A DNA stretch of 64,000 bases from Anaerolineales bacterium UBA2395 (GTDB taxonomy: Bacteria > Chloroflexota > Anaerolineae > Anaerolineales > Villigracilaceae): contig DDSH01000026.1 of NCBI GenBank assembly GCA_002343775.1, positions 1 to 64,000 of the forward strand. The letters are read 5' to 3'. Of this stretch, positions 1 through 8,546 are shown piece by piece; the stretch's first letter is position 1, and each line of letters begins with the position of its first letter. The position numbers and the translations under genes are program-made. The notes under the pieces were generated by a model that was given only the letters and a program-made list of their open reading frames with translations, made no database searches and was not told the DNA's origin.

Positions 1-38
1 GTATCCCCTAAAGGGGACAATGGTGCAAACCGTTAGGT
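1..38 (+). other. 3' half of an attC-like integron recombination site
   Basis: The window opens inside a recombination site. Bases 32-38 read GTTAGGT, which fits the integron R' core GTTRRRY, and they are preceded by TGCAAACC. A small palindrome (TCCCC at 4-8, GGGGA at 13-17) sits at the outer end. Nearly the same arrangement recurs at 1089-1126, where the full site can be seen. The 5' half lies outside the window, so this would be the attC of the preceding cassette. Confidence 0.6.
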
Positions 39-1120
39 GCTGACGCGTTGAAGATATTTTTACAAAGGATGGAAATAGAAATGAAACTTAATCGATATTT
101 TTCAATAATTGCATTAACTGTTTTATATATTGTAGCAACGGGTTGCGGAGGAGTAACTCCCGTTCCAACATCTACCCCTACAATAATCCCCTCAAAAACT
201 CCTGTTCCTACCTCAACACATACTCCTACATTAGAACCTTCACCTACCCCAACAATACCTCCTGTACCAACAATATCTGTAAACAGCCAATCTGCTATTT
301 CGATGGAAAGCCAATGCCGATCAGTCGTTGATGGCTTATATAATTTAAAAATGGATTTAGGATTACCTGAACACTTTATGTCAGAAAATCCCATTCGTCA
401 ATCATCAGATTTTGACCCCAACAAGTATTTTCAATTATTTACACATCTTAAGATAACGCCAGGCTATCAACTCGACTACATATATTTCAACGATGAGTTG
501 GGTGGTTTGCCATTGCTGTATGCGAGAAAATCAAGCAACACGCCATTTCAATCTTATTCAGAACTCTTAAAATCATTTGGTGAAGAAATGTCAGGTGAGC
601 GTTCGTATGGACAACTACAACACAAATACGATTATCTTGAAAGAATTCAAATAGACAAAACACCCGAAAGTTATTTTGAATTTACCGCTCTTGCTTTTCA
701 AGGCGACCAGTTTTATCTATGGTGGCATGGCTTGTACAACGACTTGAAAATACTCTGCGATAACAGTGATTTGCAGTATGTCAATGAAGATATGCAGGGT
801 TTTGATATTGAGTTTCCTGAGAATGTAAAAGAGAGAATAAAAGAAATAGATTTTAGTCCTCTTGTTATTGTTGGAGAGAGTGATATTACGGTTCGCATGA
901 TTACTTTTACAAAATGGGGTGGTTTTTACGAGAATGTTTATGTCATGGACAAGGAAAATCCCATGCAACTACTTGATGTACAATTTAATCCGATTATTGA
1001 GTATGATTGTGGTATCAACTTTTAGGCAAGTTTCGTAATGGTCGAAAGCGCCTAACAAAGCGTGCACCCCGTCCCCGCCCCAGCGCAGGTATCCCCTAAA
1101 GGGGACGATGGCGCGAACCG
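33..1120 (+). mobile_element. Integron gene cassette carrying a lipoprotein gene
   Basis: The unit runs from the cut point in the GTTAGGT core at the left edge to the equivalent point in GTTAGGC at 1120. It holds a single forward gene (81-1025) with little spare DNA, followed by a complete attC-like site at 1049-1127. One gene plus one attC is the standard cassette plan. The interior is visibly AT-rich compared with everything after about 2.1 kb, which fits foreign origin. The integrase and attI would lie to the left, outside the window. Confidence 0.6.
81..1025 (+). CDS. Cassette-borne lipoprotein of unknown function
   Basis: This 314-residue protein starts with a short basic segment and a hydrophobic stretch ending in the lipobox VATGC, so it should be acylated on Cys22 and anchored at the cell surface. 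Residues of about 25-70 form a Pro/Thr/Ser-rich tether typical of lipoproteins in this lineage. The remaining 240 residues look globular and contain many aromatic residues, but I recognise no family. I chose ATG 81 because AAAGGA lies about 11 bases upstream and because starting there gives a proper signal peptide. In-frame ATGs at 48 and 69 would add a polar extension. The AT-rich codon use differs from the rest of the window, which agrees with cassette capture. Confidence 0.75.
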   Translation: MKLNRYFSIIALTVLYIVATGCGGVTPVPTSTPTIIPSKTPVPTSTHTPTLEPSPTPTIPPVPTISVNSQSAISMESQCRSVVDGLYNLKMDLGLPEHFMSENPIRQSSDFDPNKYFQLFTHLKITPGYQLDYIYFNDELGGLPLLYARKSSNTPFQSYSELLKSFGEEMSGERSYGQLQHKYDYLERIQIDKTPESYFEFTALAFQGDQFYLWWHGLYNDLKILCDNSDLQYVNEDMQGFDIEFPENVKERIKEIDFSPLVIVGESDITVRMITFTKWGGFYENVYVMDKENPMQLLDVQFNPIIEYDCGINF

Positions 1121-1127
1121 TTAGGCG
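1049..1127 (+). other. attC recombination site of an integron cassette
   Basis: The outer arms CGCCTAAC (1049-1056) and GTTAGGCG (1120-1127) are perfect inverted repeats and contain the R'' (GCCTAAC) and R' (GTTAGGC) core boxes. Next to them, the inner boxes GCGTGCACC and GGCGCGAACC are imperfectly complementary, as expected for L'' and L'. The centre carries a palindrome (TCCCC TAAA GGGGA, 1092-1105) that would cap the folded strand. Total length, about 79 bases, is normal for attC. The strand cut would be between G1120 and T1121. Confidence 0.75.
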
Positions 1128-1158
1128 GTAAGCGCAAATACAAAAAGGAGTCATTGTT

Positions 1159-1899
1159 ATGGCAAATAATAAAGGTATTACTCAACACTTTGGTGTAAAT
1201 TTAGCTGAATTATTAGCAGATAAGATTCTTAATGTTTATAAAGACTTTCCAAAAACGGACTACGTCAATACTATCAAGAAGAGTGTTGACAATAGTGGCT
1301 ATACACAAAGAATCGAATTGCATGCTGATGCGCTCTATAAATACTTACCCAAAGATTACAAAAAATCTTCTGCGATTCTTGTTTCTATATTGGGAGAAGA
1401 AAATCAAAATGAAACAGGAATGTTCACTGAATACTATTGGGTTATGCCAATTGGAAAGTATGTTGAGAAATATGGAATAGAGCATTTCGACTTATCAATG
1501 CACGCAATCAGTGAAATCACAAAAAGAAATACTGGTGAGTATGCTATTAGACCCTTTATTCGTCTTTATCCAAAAGAATCTTTGAAACAACTCACTGATT
1601 GGGCGCGTTCTTCAAATTTCCACCTAAGAAGGTTGGCTAGTGAAGGGCTACGACCGAAACTTCCATGGTCAACAAAACTCGATACATTTAACGATAATCC
1701 AAAGCCTGTATTTAAAATCTTAGAGATCCTAAAAGAGGATGAAGTGATGTTTGTCAAAAAATCAGTGGCAAATCATCTTACAGATTGGTTGAAAGTTAAT
1801 AAAGCGCCTACCGTGGAACTGATTAAGAAATGGCAAAAATCAGCAAACAAAAACACACAGTGGATAATAAAAAGAGCAACAAGGAAAATTGATATATGA
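1159..1899 (+). CDS. AlkC/AlkD-type DNA alkylation repair protein in a cassette
   Basis: The 246-residue product looks like an AlkC-type DNA glycosylase of the HEAT-like-repeat superfamily, which removes alkylated bases such as 3-methyladenine. The central stretch around residues 150-180, with HLRRLASEGLRPKLPW, is the characteristic AlkC segment. The C-terminal third (VKKSVANHLTDWLK) looks like further helical repeats. Start ATG 1159 has AAGGAG 11 bases upstream. The gene directly follows the attC core and is AT-rich, so it is read as a second cassette in the same array and orientation as the lipoprotein gene. I see no attC after it. Chromosomal alkylation repair genes are common, but carriage in a cassette suggests a mobile stress-tolerance trait. 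Confidence 0.75.
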   Translation: MANNKGITQHFGVNLAELLADKILNVYKDFPKTDYVNTIKKSVDNSGYTQRIELHADALYKYLPKDYKKSSAILVSILGEENQNETGMFTEYYWVMPIGKYVEKYGIEHFDLSMHAISEITKRNTGEYAIRPFIRLYPKESLKQLTDWARSSNFHLRRLASEGLRPKLPWSTKLDTFNDNPKPVFKILEILKEDEVMFVKKSVANHLTDWLKVNKAPTVELIKKWQKSANKNTQWIIKRATRKIDI

Positions 1900-1918
1900 G
1901 GCTAAATAAACGGAATAA

Positions 1919-2065
1919 GTGAACATTCGTTACGCTATTTTACGAATGGCAGTGGACATTTTCCAAAAAAATGAACATGAAATTGTACTTACGGCAATGA
2001 AAAATGTGGTTGAATTTGTAAAAACCGCTTACCGATTAACAGCAGTGTCAAGGGATGAAAAGTAA
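1919..2065 (+). CDS. Possible 48-residue ORF downstream of the last cassette
   Basis: A GTG at 1919, directly after an in-frame TAA, opens 48 codons ending at TAA 2063-2065. The product has a protein-like helical composition (for example MAVDIFQKNEHEIV and NVVEFVKTAYRL). It has no clear ribosome binding site and resembles the C-terminal tail of a longer helical protein. It shares the AT-rich base use of the cassettes. It could be a decayed gene remnant, or a small helical antitoxin-like or regulatory peptide. I do not recognise it. Confidence 0.3.
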   Translation: MNIRYAILRMAVDIFQKNEHEIVLTAMKNVVEFVKTAYRLTAVSRDEK

Positions 2066-2086
2066 GAAGAAGACAGACCAAAAACG

Positions 2087-2116
2087 AAAAACAACCCAGA
2101 CTCAGGGTTGTTTTTT
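2087..2116. terminator. Rho-independent terminator closing the cassette region
   Basis: Arms AAAAACAACCC (2087-2097) and GGGTTGTTTTT (2105-2115) pair perfectly around a 7-base loop, followed by a T run. The A-rich 5' flank allows it to work in both directions. It separates the cassette genes from the two-component system. Confidence 0.85.
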
Positions 2117-2354
2117 CATTCCCATTCCATCAATTCCCCAGCCACAGCCCTCACTGCCCCCCACCCTCGTTTATCCCGGATAAACAAAAACGCGATCTGC
2201 GGACGAAATCGACGAATGGCATAAAGTGATTAAGAAATCAATCATTTGTCATAAATCTTCACTCATTTTGTCAGGTTTCCATTAAAAACAGTTCCAAAAA
2301 CTTAAAAACAGTGCAAAATAAAGGTGTTACGGTACCTTGCCAGGAGCATTTCCG
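2117..2354 (+). promoter_or_regulatory. Leader region of the two-component operon with two small dyads
   Basis: No gene is visible here. Two symmetric elements stand out. TTTATCC C GGATAAA at 2169-2183 is a perfect palindrome. TGATT AAGA AATCA at 2227-2240 resembles the layout, but not the exact sequence, of an FNR/CRP-type box. A direct repeat AAAAACAGT occurs twice just upstream of the gene (about 2284 and 2303). CAGGAG at 2341-2346 is the ribosome binding site for ATG 2355. I could not assign a convincing -35/-10 pair. Confidence 0.35.
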
Positions 2355-4340
2355 ATGGAAACCTTGAAACAATTGGTGTCAAGCCACGAAGACTGGTTGC
2401 TAAGACGCGTAGTTCAGTATGCAAAGATACACGAATATACACGATACACTTCCACGTTGATCGAGGCGTGGCGCATCTCAATCCAATCATTGAATGTGGC
2501 TTTGTTCAGCGCCGTTGCGTCCGGAGAAGCGGAGGAGCAAATAAGCCTGGACACGCAATTTAACGAAACGGTCATTGACAAGTTCAGCATCGAAGAAGTT
2601 CATAAACATCGTTCGCGCGGGATAACCCTTGGAATGTTTTTAGGGCTGGTCAAGTATTATCGCCGTAGCTACTTCGATTTGATCCGCGAACAGGGTTTCA
2701 CTCCACATGAAGAACGAGTCTATTTGGAATTTCTTGAGCGGTTCTTCGACCGGTTCGAGATTGGCTACAGCGTGGAATGGAATTCCCTGAACGCAAACCA
2801 GGCTGCCGATGAGCTGCGCGAACAAAATCGAGCGCTCACAAACGAAAAGAACAAATATCTTACGATCTTTGAAAGTCTGTATGACCCTGTCATCCTGATC
2901 GATTACAACAACAATATCGAGAACATCAACCAGGCTGCAGCCGAATTGTTTCAAGAATATGACCTGCCTGCCCATCGATATTACGACCAGCAACCAGCCG
3001 ACCAAGCCTTCCCGTGGATGGCAGTCGAAATCACAGGCTTTGCTCAAAGCGCCGAACAGGAATTGGTGGTCGTTAAATCGCTGCAAACGACCCAGGGAGA
3101 ACGCCACTTTCAGGTCAAGATGAAGCGTATGCAGGATGTCAGCGAAAAGTATCGTGGCACCGTACTCATCCTGAATGATCTGACGGAGCGCATTAAGAAA
3201 GAAGAAGCCATCACTCTAAACCGCGCAATCCAGAAATGGGTTAACACCCTGGTGGATATCAGCCACAGAATTTCCAGCGGCATGGACACCGATGAAATCC
3301 TGCTGATCGCAATGGAATCGATTTTCAATCTTGTGCGCCCTGAAGCAGCAGTGCTGGGTCTATGGGAAAGTGATGGAAAATTCTCGATCCGTTATCGCGT
3401 TACAGCCTTGGGACCTGAGAAGGTCAACTTTCATTATGCACCGATTGGCAATGATCCAGAAACAATCATCAATGTTGCGGAGTTTCCAATCCCGCAGAAG
3501 AATATCCATCATATTTTCCCGATCCTGCTTAAACGAAACGAAAAAGTAATCGGCGGATTGTGGGTGGGACGCGAGAATAATTCTCCATTCAATCCGTCTG
3601 ATAAGATCGTTTGCGAAAGCCTTGCCCAGCAGATTTCCATAGCCATTGAACATGCATTAATGACCGCACAACTGCAATCAATCGCGGTGGTGGAAGAGCG
3701 CGCCAGGCTCGCCCGTGAAATGCACGACGGTTTATCGCAAATTCTGGGTTTCCTAAGCCTCGAGATGCAGTCTCTTGAACTGCTGGTCAAGCAGGGCAGG
3801 ATAGACGAAACACTGGAGGAACTGACCAAGGCACGCACCCGCATCCGTGACGCGCAAGCGGAAGTGCGCGAGAACATACTAAACCTGCGAACCGCTTTGA
3901 CCAGCGACGGAGAAGTAATCCCCTTCTTGAGGGAATACATCCAGGAATTCGAGTTGCAGACGGGCATAGAGACCCATGTGGAAGATTCAGCCAGCGCCAG
4001 CGTACATCTGGCATCCATGTGCGAGGTGCAGCTTGTTCGCATCGTACAGGAGGCTTTGACCAATATCCGACTGCATGCAGATGCAAACCACCTCTGGGTG
4101 CAGTTCCGCCAGGAGAAGAATGGATTGGGAGTCAACATCAAAGACGATGGGATCGGTTTTATAGAGACCGAATTGAAAAAACATTTTGGATTAAAGTCCA
4201 TGCGTGAAAGGACAGAAAGCGTCAACGGCAAAATTTCCATCGAATCGCAGCCCGGGATGGGAACCCGCATTTTCCTGTGGCTGCCAGCGGATTCCCAACA
4301 CCACCAGGAAAAAACACATGCCCAAGCAATTGCCGCTTAG
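2355..4340 (+). CDS. NarX-like sensor histidine kinase (helical N-domain, PAS, GAF, HisKA_3, HATPase)
   Basis: This 661-residue kinase has no membrane segments and should be cytoplasmic. The first 150 residues form a helical domain resembling the N-terminal domain of RsbR/RsbRD-type sensors (tentative). A PAS domain follows (about 165-280), then a GAF domain (about 300-455). The HisKA_3 dimerisation helix has the motif RLAREMHDG with phospho-acceptor His457. The HATPase domain (about 560-655) has EALTNIRLHA as N-box and DDGIGF as G-box. This is the NarX/DegS class that pairs with LuxR-type regulators, and such a regulator overlaps its 3' end. ATG 2355 is preferred over TTG 2337 because of the CAGGAG box 8 bases upstream. 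The PAS/GAF pair suggests an intracellular redox or small-molecule signal. The respiratory operon downstream is the likely target. Confidence 0.88.
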   Translation: METLKQLVSSHEDWLLRRVVQYAKIHEYTRYTSTLIEAWRISIQSLNVALFSAVASGEAEEQISLDTQFNETVIDKFSIEEVHKHRSRGITLGMFLGLVKYYRRSYFDLIREQGFTPHEERVYLEFLERFFDRFEIGYSVEWNSLNANQAADELREQNRALTNEKNKYLTIFESLYDPVILIDYNNNIENINQAAAELFQEYDLPAHRYYDQQPADQAFPWMAVEITGFAQSAEQELVVVKSLQTTQGERHFQVKMKRMQDVSEKYRGTVLILNDLTERIKKEEAITLNRAIQKWVNTLVDISHRISSGMDTDEILLIAMESIFNLVRPEAAVLGLWESDGKFSIRYRVTALGPEKVNFHYAPIGNDPETIINVAEFPIPQKNIHHIFPILLKRNEKVIGGLWVGRENNSPFNPSDKIVCESLAQQISIAIEHALMTAQLQSIAVVEERARLAREMHDGLSQILGFLSLEMQSLELLVKQGRIDETLEELTKARTRIRDAQAEVRENILNLRTALTSDGEVIPFLREYIQEFELQTGIETHVEDSASASVHLASMCEVQLVRIVQEALTNIRLHADANHLWVQFRQEKNGLGVNIKDDGIGFIETELKKHFGLKSMRERTESVNGKISIESQPGMGTRIFLWLPADSQHHQEKTHAQAIAA

Positions 4341-4989
4341 AACAATCGTGGCTGACGATCATCGGCTCTTTCGTCAGGGGTTGATCTCATTAATGAATGC
4401 CCGCCCCGATCTCGTGACAGTCATTGGTGAAGCAGAGCACGGAGCGGAAGCCGTTGAAATGTGCGAACGCCTCAACCCAGACCTGGTGATGATGGATATT
4501 TTGATGCCGCAAATGGACGGGTTACAAGCCGCAAAACGTATATTGGAAATTAATCCGAATACCGCCATCATCATGCTGACCGCATCCACCTCGGATGAAC
4601 ACTTGGGAAATGCAATTGATATCGGCGTCTCTGGTTACCTGCAAAAAAATCTTGATTCCAATGAATTGTTCGACCTTGTCCTCGGTATTACCGATGATAA
4701 AGTTGCGATCACTCATGCTACCGCCTCGCAGATCATGAAGAATGTAGGCTTTGGACGCAGACGCCAAAGCCCGCCAGTGGAGCAGCTCACCAGCCGCGAG
4801 TTGGAAGTGCTTCGCCTTGCCGCCACAGGAATCAGCAATCCCCAAATTGCGGTACATCTACAAATTTCCGTTAACACAGTCAAAGCACATATCAAGAGCA
4901 TTTTGGATAAGCTCAATCTGGAAAACCGCACCCAACTCGCCGCCTACGCCACCCGCAAAGGGCTGACCACCCAGGAGGGTAATAACTAA
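4318..4989 (+). CDS. NarL/LuxR-family response regulator
   Basis: A 223-residue regulator made of a receiver domain (about 8-125, phospho-acceptor Asp60 in MMDILMPQMDG, with Lys near position 110) and a C-terminal LuxR-type helix-turn-helix (about 155-215) with the signature SRELEVLRLAATGISN. The start at ATG 4318 overlaps the kinase gene by 23 bases, with AGGA upstream, so the two are translationally coupled and should form one cognate pair. A TACCC-AACC-GGGTA dyad just after its stop codon is a candidate binding site. It probably controls the molybdoenzyme operon that follows. Confidence 0.92.
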   Translation: MPKQLPLRTIVADDHRLFRQGLISLMNARPDLVTVIGEAEHGAEAVEMCERLNPDLVMMDILMPQMDGLQAAKRILEINPNTAIIMLTASTSDEHLGNAIDIGVSGYLQKNLDSNELFDLVLGITDDKVAITHATASQIMKNVGFGRRRQSPPVEQLTSRELEVLRLAATGISNPQIAVHLQISVNTVKAHIKSILDKLNLENRTQLAAYATRKGLTTQEGNN

Positions 4990-4992
4990 AAC

Positions 4993-5006
4993 TACCCAAC
5001 CGGGTA
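4993..5006. promoter_or_regulatory. Candidate NarL-type operator
   Basis: TACCC (4993-4997) and GGGTA (5002-5006) form a perfect inverted repeat around AACC. NarL-family heptamers have the form TACYNMT, so this is a head-to-head pair without the usual 2-base spacer. It lies between the regulator gene and torD, about 70 bases upstream of the putative promoter. Confidence 0.4.
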
Positions 5007-5061
5007 ATACAAAAACTATCTACATGCAGGATGCGCGGAACGGGGGAAATTGATAAATTAT

Positions 5062-5091
5062 TTGTGAAATCTTTCTCAAACAATTTAAGAT
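5062..5091 (+). promoter_or_regulatory. Weak candidate promoter for the molybdoenzyme operon
   Basis: TTGTGA (5062-5067) and TAAGAT (5086-5091) are spaced 18 bases apart and lie just upstream of the torD start, with GGAG as ribosome binding site. The match to sigma-70 consensus is only partial, as expected if an activator is needed. Confidence 0.35.
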
Positions 5092-5103
5092 TTCGGAGCA
5101 TCC

Positions 5104-5643
5104 ATGTCTGATTTTATCCAAAGTATCCAACAACTTAGCGCATTTTTCTTCGCAAGTGATGCCAAGGGGATGAAAACAGCATACAGCGAATTGGCAAAAA
5201 TTCACCCCGCACCCGCAGTGGATGATTGGTCTTCGGTGGAGTTCTCATTTAACCGCCTCTTTGTCGGACCTCGCGCCTTGCTCGCCCCACCCTACGCTTC
5301 CATATACCTTGACAACGACCCAAACCGGGTCATGAACGAATCGACCATGCAAATCCGCCAATTTTATGGGCTGCTTGGGTTGGTCTCACCCTGGCTCAAC
5401 AAGATTCCAGATGACCACATCGCCCTCGAACTTGACGCACTCTGGCAGATCGAAACCGCCTTAATAAACTCCGCCTCGCCACAGTTAAGCGACATGCGCG
5501 AATACCTATTGGAACATTTGCAACTATGGGTGCCAAAATTCCGGCAGCGCGTCCTATCCATTGACGATATCCATCCGGCGATCCACCATATTATGGACCT
5601 GCTTCAGCAGACGTTAACAACAGCGTTGCAAGACGCTGAATAA
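5104..5643 (+). CDS. TorD/DmsD-family molybdoenzyme maturation chaperone
   Basis: A 179-residue all-helical protein of the TorD family. These chaperones bind the twin-arginine signal peptide of a partner reductase and hold it until the molybdenum cofactor is inserted. Visible family marks are FNRLFVGP and PPYASIYLD in the first half and the P-D-D-H loop (NKIPDDHIALEL) in the middle, the equivalent of the E-P-x-D-H motif. It immediately precedes the Tat-exported molybdoenzyme gene by 25 bases, which is the normal arrangement and names its likely client. Confidence 0.88.
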   Translation: MSDFIQSIQQLSAFFFASDAKGMKTAYSELAKIHPAPAVDDWSSVEFSFNRLFVGPRALLAPPYASIYLDNDPNRVMNESTMQIRQFYGLLGLVSPWLNKIPDDHIALELDALWQIETALINSASPQLSDMREYLLEHLQLWVPKFRQRVLSIDDIHPAIHHIMDLLQQTLTTALQDAE

Positions 5644-5668
5644 TTATTTTGTGAAAGGAGGTTTTCAC

Positions 5669-7975
5669 ATGCAAGAAAAACATGGTTCAGGTAACAAAAA
5701 TATCCAACAGACACTCGGCAACAAAGTTTCACGACGAGACTTTCTAAAAATGATGACAGCTGTTGGAGCCATTGCCGCCCTGCCTGGCAATGGTCTACTG
5801 CGTCGGGGTCCCGGCGCGAGCGTCATGCCGAGCACAGGCTACGAGGGCAAGGATGCCTATCAGGTCTTCCATAATGCCTGCCCGCGCAACTGCTACGACA
5901 CATGCGGCATGTTGAGTTATGTCAAAGACGGGGTGCTGAAATTCGTCGAAGGCGACCCAGCCTCAACGTTCACCAGAGGCGGATTGTGCGTCAAAGGCTA
6001 CTCGTACCCGCGCTCGGTCTACAGTCCAGACCGCATCAAATATCCTATGAAACAGGAGGGACGCGGCACTGGGAATTGGGTGCGCATCTCCTGGGATGAA
6101 GCACTGGACACCATTGCCAAAAAGATCCTTGAACTCAAGGAACAGGATGGCAGCCTGCTCGGTTTGGGCATGACCAAATATTCAGGCAATTTTGGCATCA
6201 CCCACTATGGCGTCGAAGGCATGATGTCTTCCCTTGGGTACACCACCCGCTTTGTCGGCACACCGTGCTGGCCCGCCGGTATCGATGCGCAAAACTTCGA
6301 CATGGGCAATATGTGGTGCAACGACCCCGAGGATATGGTGCATAGCAAGTACATCATCATTTGGGGCGCAAACCCAAGCATCAACTCCATTCACTCGATG
6401 AAGTACATTAATGAGGCAAAACGCCGCGGAGCCAAGGTTTTGGTGATCGACCCGATCTTTACCCAGACCGCTGCCAAAGCCAATGAATACTGGCAGATCA
6501 AGCCCGGTGCGGATGGCGCTCTTGCCCTTGGTATGGCGCGTCACTTGCTGGATAAGAAATTGGAAGATAAAGCCTGGCTCGAAGAGAATGGCGAAGGCTA
6601 TTCCGAGTTCGCCTCGTACCTGCGCCGTGAAATTACCGTGGATTGGGCGGCTGAGCAATCAGGCATCCCTGCGGAAAGAATCAAGCAGATCACCGAAGAA
6701 TTCGCTTCCGTGAAACCTGCCACCATTTGGCTGGGCTACGGTTTACAACGCCATACGAATGGCGGCGCAATGGTCCGTGCAATCGACGCATTTGTCGCCA
6801 TGACCGGAAACATCGGCAAGGTCGGTGGCGGCGCACGTTATGGTCACCTCTTTACATGGGGCTTCAACTACAACGCGCTGGTGCAATCCGCCCCTGAAGG
6901 TTCGATTGGCTATACCGGTGTGACCGGACCGATGGGCGAGTTTGATACCGGTCAGGGCGGGAATGCAGCGACCTATACCGACCGCGCTTTCAACATCAAC
7001 AAGATCGCGCAGGAAATCTTAGACGCCAAAGAGCCGCCTGTGCGGATGTTATATGTTGCGAACAAGAACGTCCTCAGCCAGGATTTCGACCGCAACAAGA
7101 TCATCGAAGCCTTCAAGAAACTCGACCTGATTGTCGTGGCAGACTTGTTCTTCAACCCCACCGTCGAACAGGCGGATATCGTCCTGCCGACCACGACCCT
7201 CTTCGAAGACTGGACGGTCAATGTTTCATACTGGCATTACTGGATGTCTATCAACGAACAAGCCATCGCGCCGATGTACGAAACCAAATCGGATATTGAG
7301 ATTGCCTCGGCGCTCTCTGCCAAGATCAACAGCCTCAAAGCCGGTTCCTGCACCTTCCCCGAGAACATCGACCCGAAAGAGATGATGATCAAGGAATTCA
7401 ACGACGGCATCTACTCGCTGTTTGGCATCAATTCCTGGGAAGATCTGAAAAATGGCGCCCACAAAGCCAAGTTGGTCTCTTCCGCTTCCTGGTCCGACAA
7501 TAAATTTGGCACGCCGTCTGGCAAGTATGAGTTCAAGTCCGCCATCGCCGAAGAATACGGTCACTCGGCACTGGTCAAGTACAAGGAGCCGCGTGAAGCG
7601 TACGCATCCTACCGCCTGCTGACGCCGCATTCCATGTATGGGCTGCACTCCCAATTCCAGAACCTGGATTGGATGCTGGATTACAACCCCGAACCGCTGG
7701 CATACATCCACCCGAAACTGGCGCGCGAAAAGGGTCTCGTCGATGGGGATACCGTCCGCGTGTACAACAAGACGGGTGAAGTTCAGCTCAAGGTCAGTGT
7801 GAACGATATTGTTCCCGCTGATACGATCCTGATGTATGAAGCCTGGTACGGACAGAATAATCCCTTCAATGTCAATATCCTCGTGGATGATGAATCGTCC
7901 GACATGGGCAAATACAAGACCGGCGCTCCCGGTGTCGCCATCCACGATCAATTTGCCGAGATCGAAAAGGCATAG
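5669..7975 (+). CDS. Tat-exported molybdopterin oxidoreductase catalytic subunit (DMSO reductase family)
   Basis: The 768-residue subunit starts at ATG 5669 behind AAAGGAGG. A twin-arginine signal (SRRDFLKM) is near residue 25, so it is exported folded. An N-terminal [4Fe-4S] site is formed by CPRNCYDTC and GGLCVKG. The Mo-pterin domains follow. The residue expected to bind molybdenum is probably Cys200 in VGTPCWPAG, rather than the serine of true DMSO reductases; this assignment is by eye. The C-terminal dinucleotide-binding domain contains HSMYGLHSQF. It is followed directly by FeS and membrane subunits, giving a DmsABC/PsrABC-like complex that passes quinol electrons to an external acceptor. 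The substrate is not clear: polysulfide, thiosulfate, an oxyanion or an S/N-oxide are all possible. Confidence 0.9.
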   Translation: MQEKHGSGNKNIQQTLGNKVSRRDFLKMMTAVGAIAALPGNGLLRRGPGASVMPSTGYEGKDAYQVFHNACPRNCYDTCGMLSYVKDGVLKFVEGDPASTFTRGGLCVKGYSYPRSVYSPDRIKYPMKQEGRGTGNWVRISWDEALDTIAKKILELKEQDGSLLGLGMTKYSGNFGITHYGVEGMMSSLGYTTRFVGTPCWPAGIDAQNFDMGNMWCNDPEDMVHSKYIIIWGANPSINSIHSMKYINEAKRRGAKVLVIDPIFTQTAAKANEYWQIKPGADGALALGMARHLLDKKLEDKAWLEENGEGYSEFASYLRREITVDWAAEQSGIPAERIKQITEEFASVKPATIWLGYGLQRHTNGGAMVRAIDAFVAMTGNIGKVGGGARYGHLFTWGFNYNALVQSAPEGSIGYTGVTGPMGEFDTGQGGNAATYTDRAFNINKIAQEILDAKEPPVRMLYVANKNVLSQDFDRNKIIEAFKKLDLIVVADLFFNPTVEQADIVLPTTTLFEDWTVNVSYWHYWMSINEQAIAPMYETKSDIEIASALSAKINSLKAGSCTFPENIDPKEMMIKEFNDGIYSLFGINSWEDLKNGAHKAKLVSSASWSDNKFGTPSGKYEFKSAIAEEYGHSALVKYKEPREAYASYRLLTPHSMYGLHSQFQNLDWMLDYNPEPLAYIHPKLAREKGLVDGDTVRVYNKTGEVQLKVSVNDIVPADTILMYEAWYGQNNPFNVNILVDDESSDMGKYKTGAPGVAIHDQFAEIEKA

Positions 7976-7985
7976 GAGGAACCCA

Positions 7986-8546
7986 ATGACCAGATACGCT
8001 TTTTCCGTCAACGCTGAGTTGTGCATCGGCTGTTCCTCGTGTGGAATGGCATGCAAGAACCAATACAATCTCGACCCCGGCATGGTCTGGCGCAAGTTGT
8101 ATCCGCTCAGCGAAGAGATTTACCCGCACAAAGACCGCGCCTTCTATTCCCTGGCATGCAACCACTGCTCTCAGCCTGCATGTCTCGAAGGCTGCCCGGT
8201 CGGCGCTTATACCCAGCGCGAGGATGGCATCGTCGTTCACAACGAAGATGTCTGCATCGGTTGCCGCAACTGTCTGCGCAACTGTCCGTTTGGCGCGCCG
8301 CGCTACAACGAAGAAGAAGGTCACGTGGAAAAATGCAGCATGTGCTGGCAGCGCATCGACGAAGGGCTTTTGCCCGCCTGTGTGCAAGCCTGCCCCACCA
8401 ATGCGCTCACACTCGTAGACTTGGACGTGGACGATGTTTCCAGCACGGTTCAATACCCGCCCGGCTTCCCCTATCGCCCCGACCTTGAGCCATCCACGCG
8501 CTTTGTGCTGCCTGTGGCTCCCAAAATCGTCCGGAGGGATGTATAA
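7986..8546 (+). CDS. Four-cluster ferredoxin subunit (DmsB-like)
   Basis: This 186-residue electron-transfer subunit carries sixteen cysteines in four groups: CIGCSSCGMAC, CNHCSQPACLEGC, CIGCRNCLRNC and CSMCWQR...CVQAC. That is the pattern of DmsB/PsrB/NrfC proteins with four [4Fe-4S] clusters. It should dock the catalytic subunit and link it to the membrane anchor. It has no signal peptide, so it is exported as a hitchhiker with the Tat-targeted partner. Start ATG 7986 follows AGGAGG, and the gene is 10 bases after the catalytic gene. Confidence 0.93.
   Translation: MTRYAFSVNAELCIGCSSCGMACKNQYNLDPGMVWRKLYPLSEEIYPHKDRAFYSLACNHCSQPACLEGCPVGAYTQREDGIVVHNEDVCIGCRNCLRNCPFGAPRYNEEEGHVEKCSMCWQRIDEGLLPACVQACPTNALTLVDLDVDDVSSTVQYPPGFPYRPDLEPSTRFVLPVAPKIVRRDV

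Noticed and set aside
2337..2354. TTG at 2337 as start of the histidine kinase
   Set aside because: ATG 2355 has CAGGAG at normal spacing, whereas the TTG start would place that box inside the coding region.
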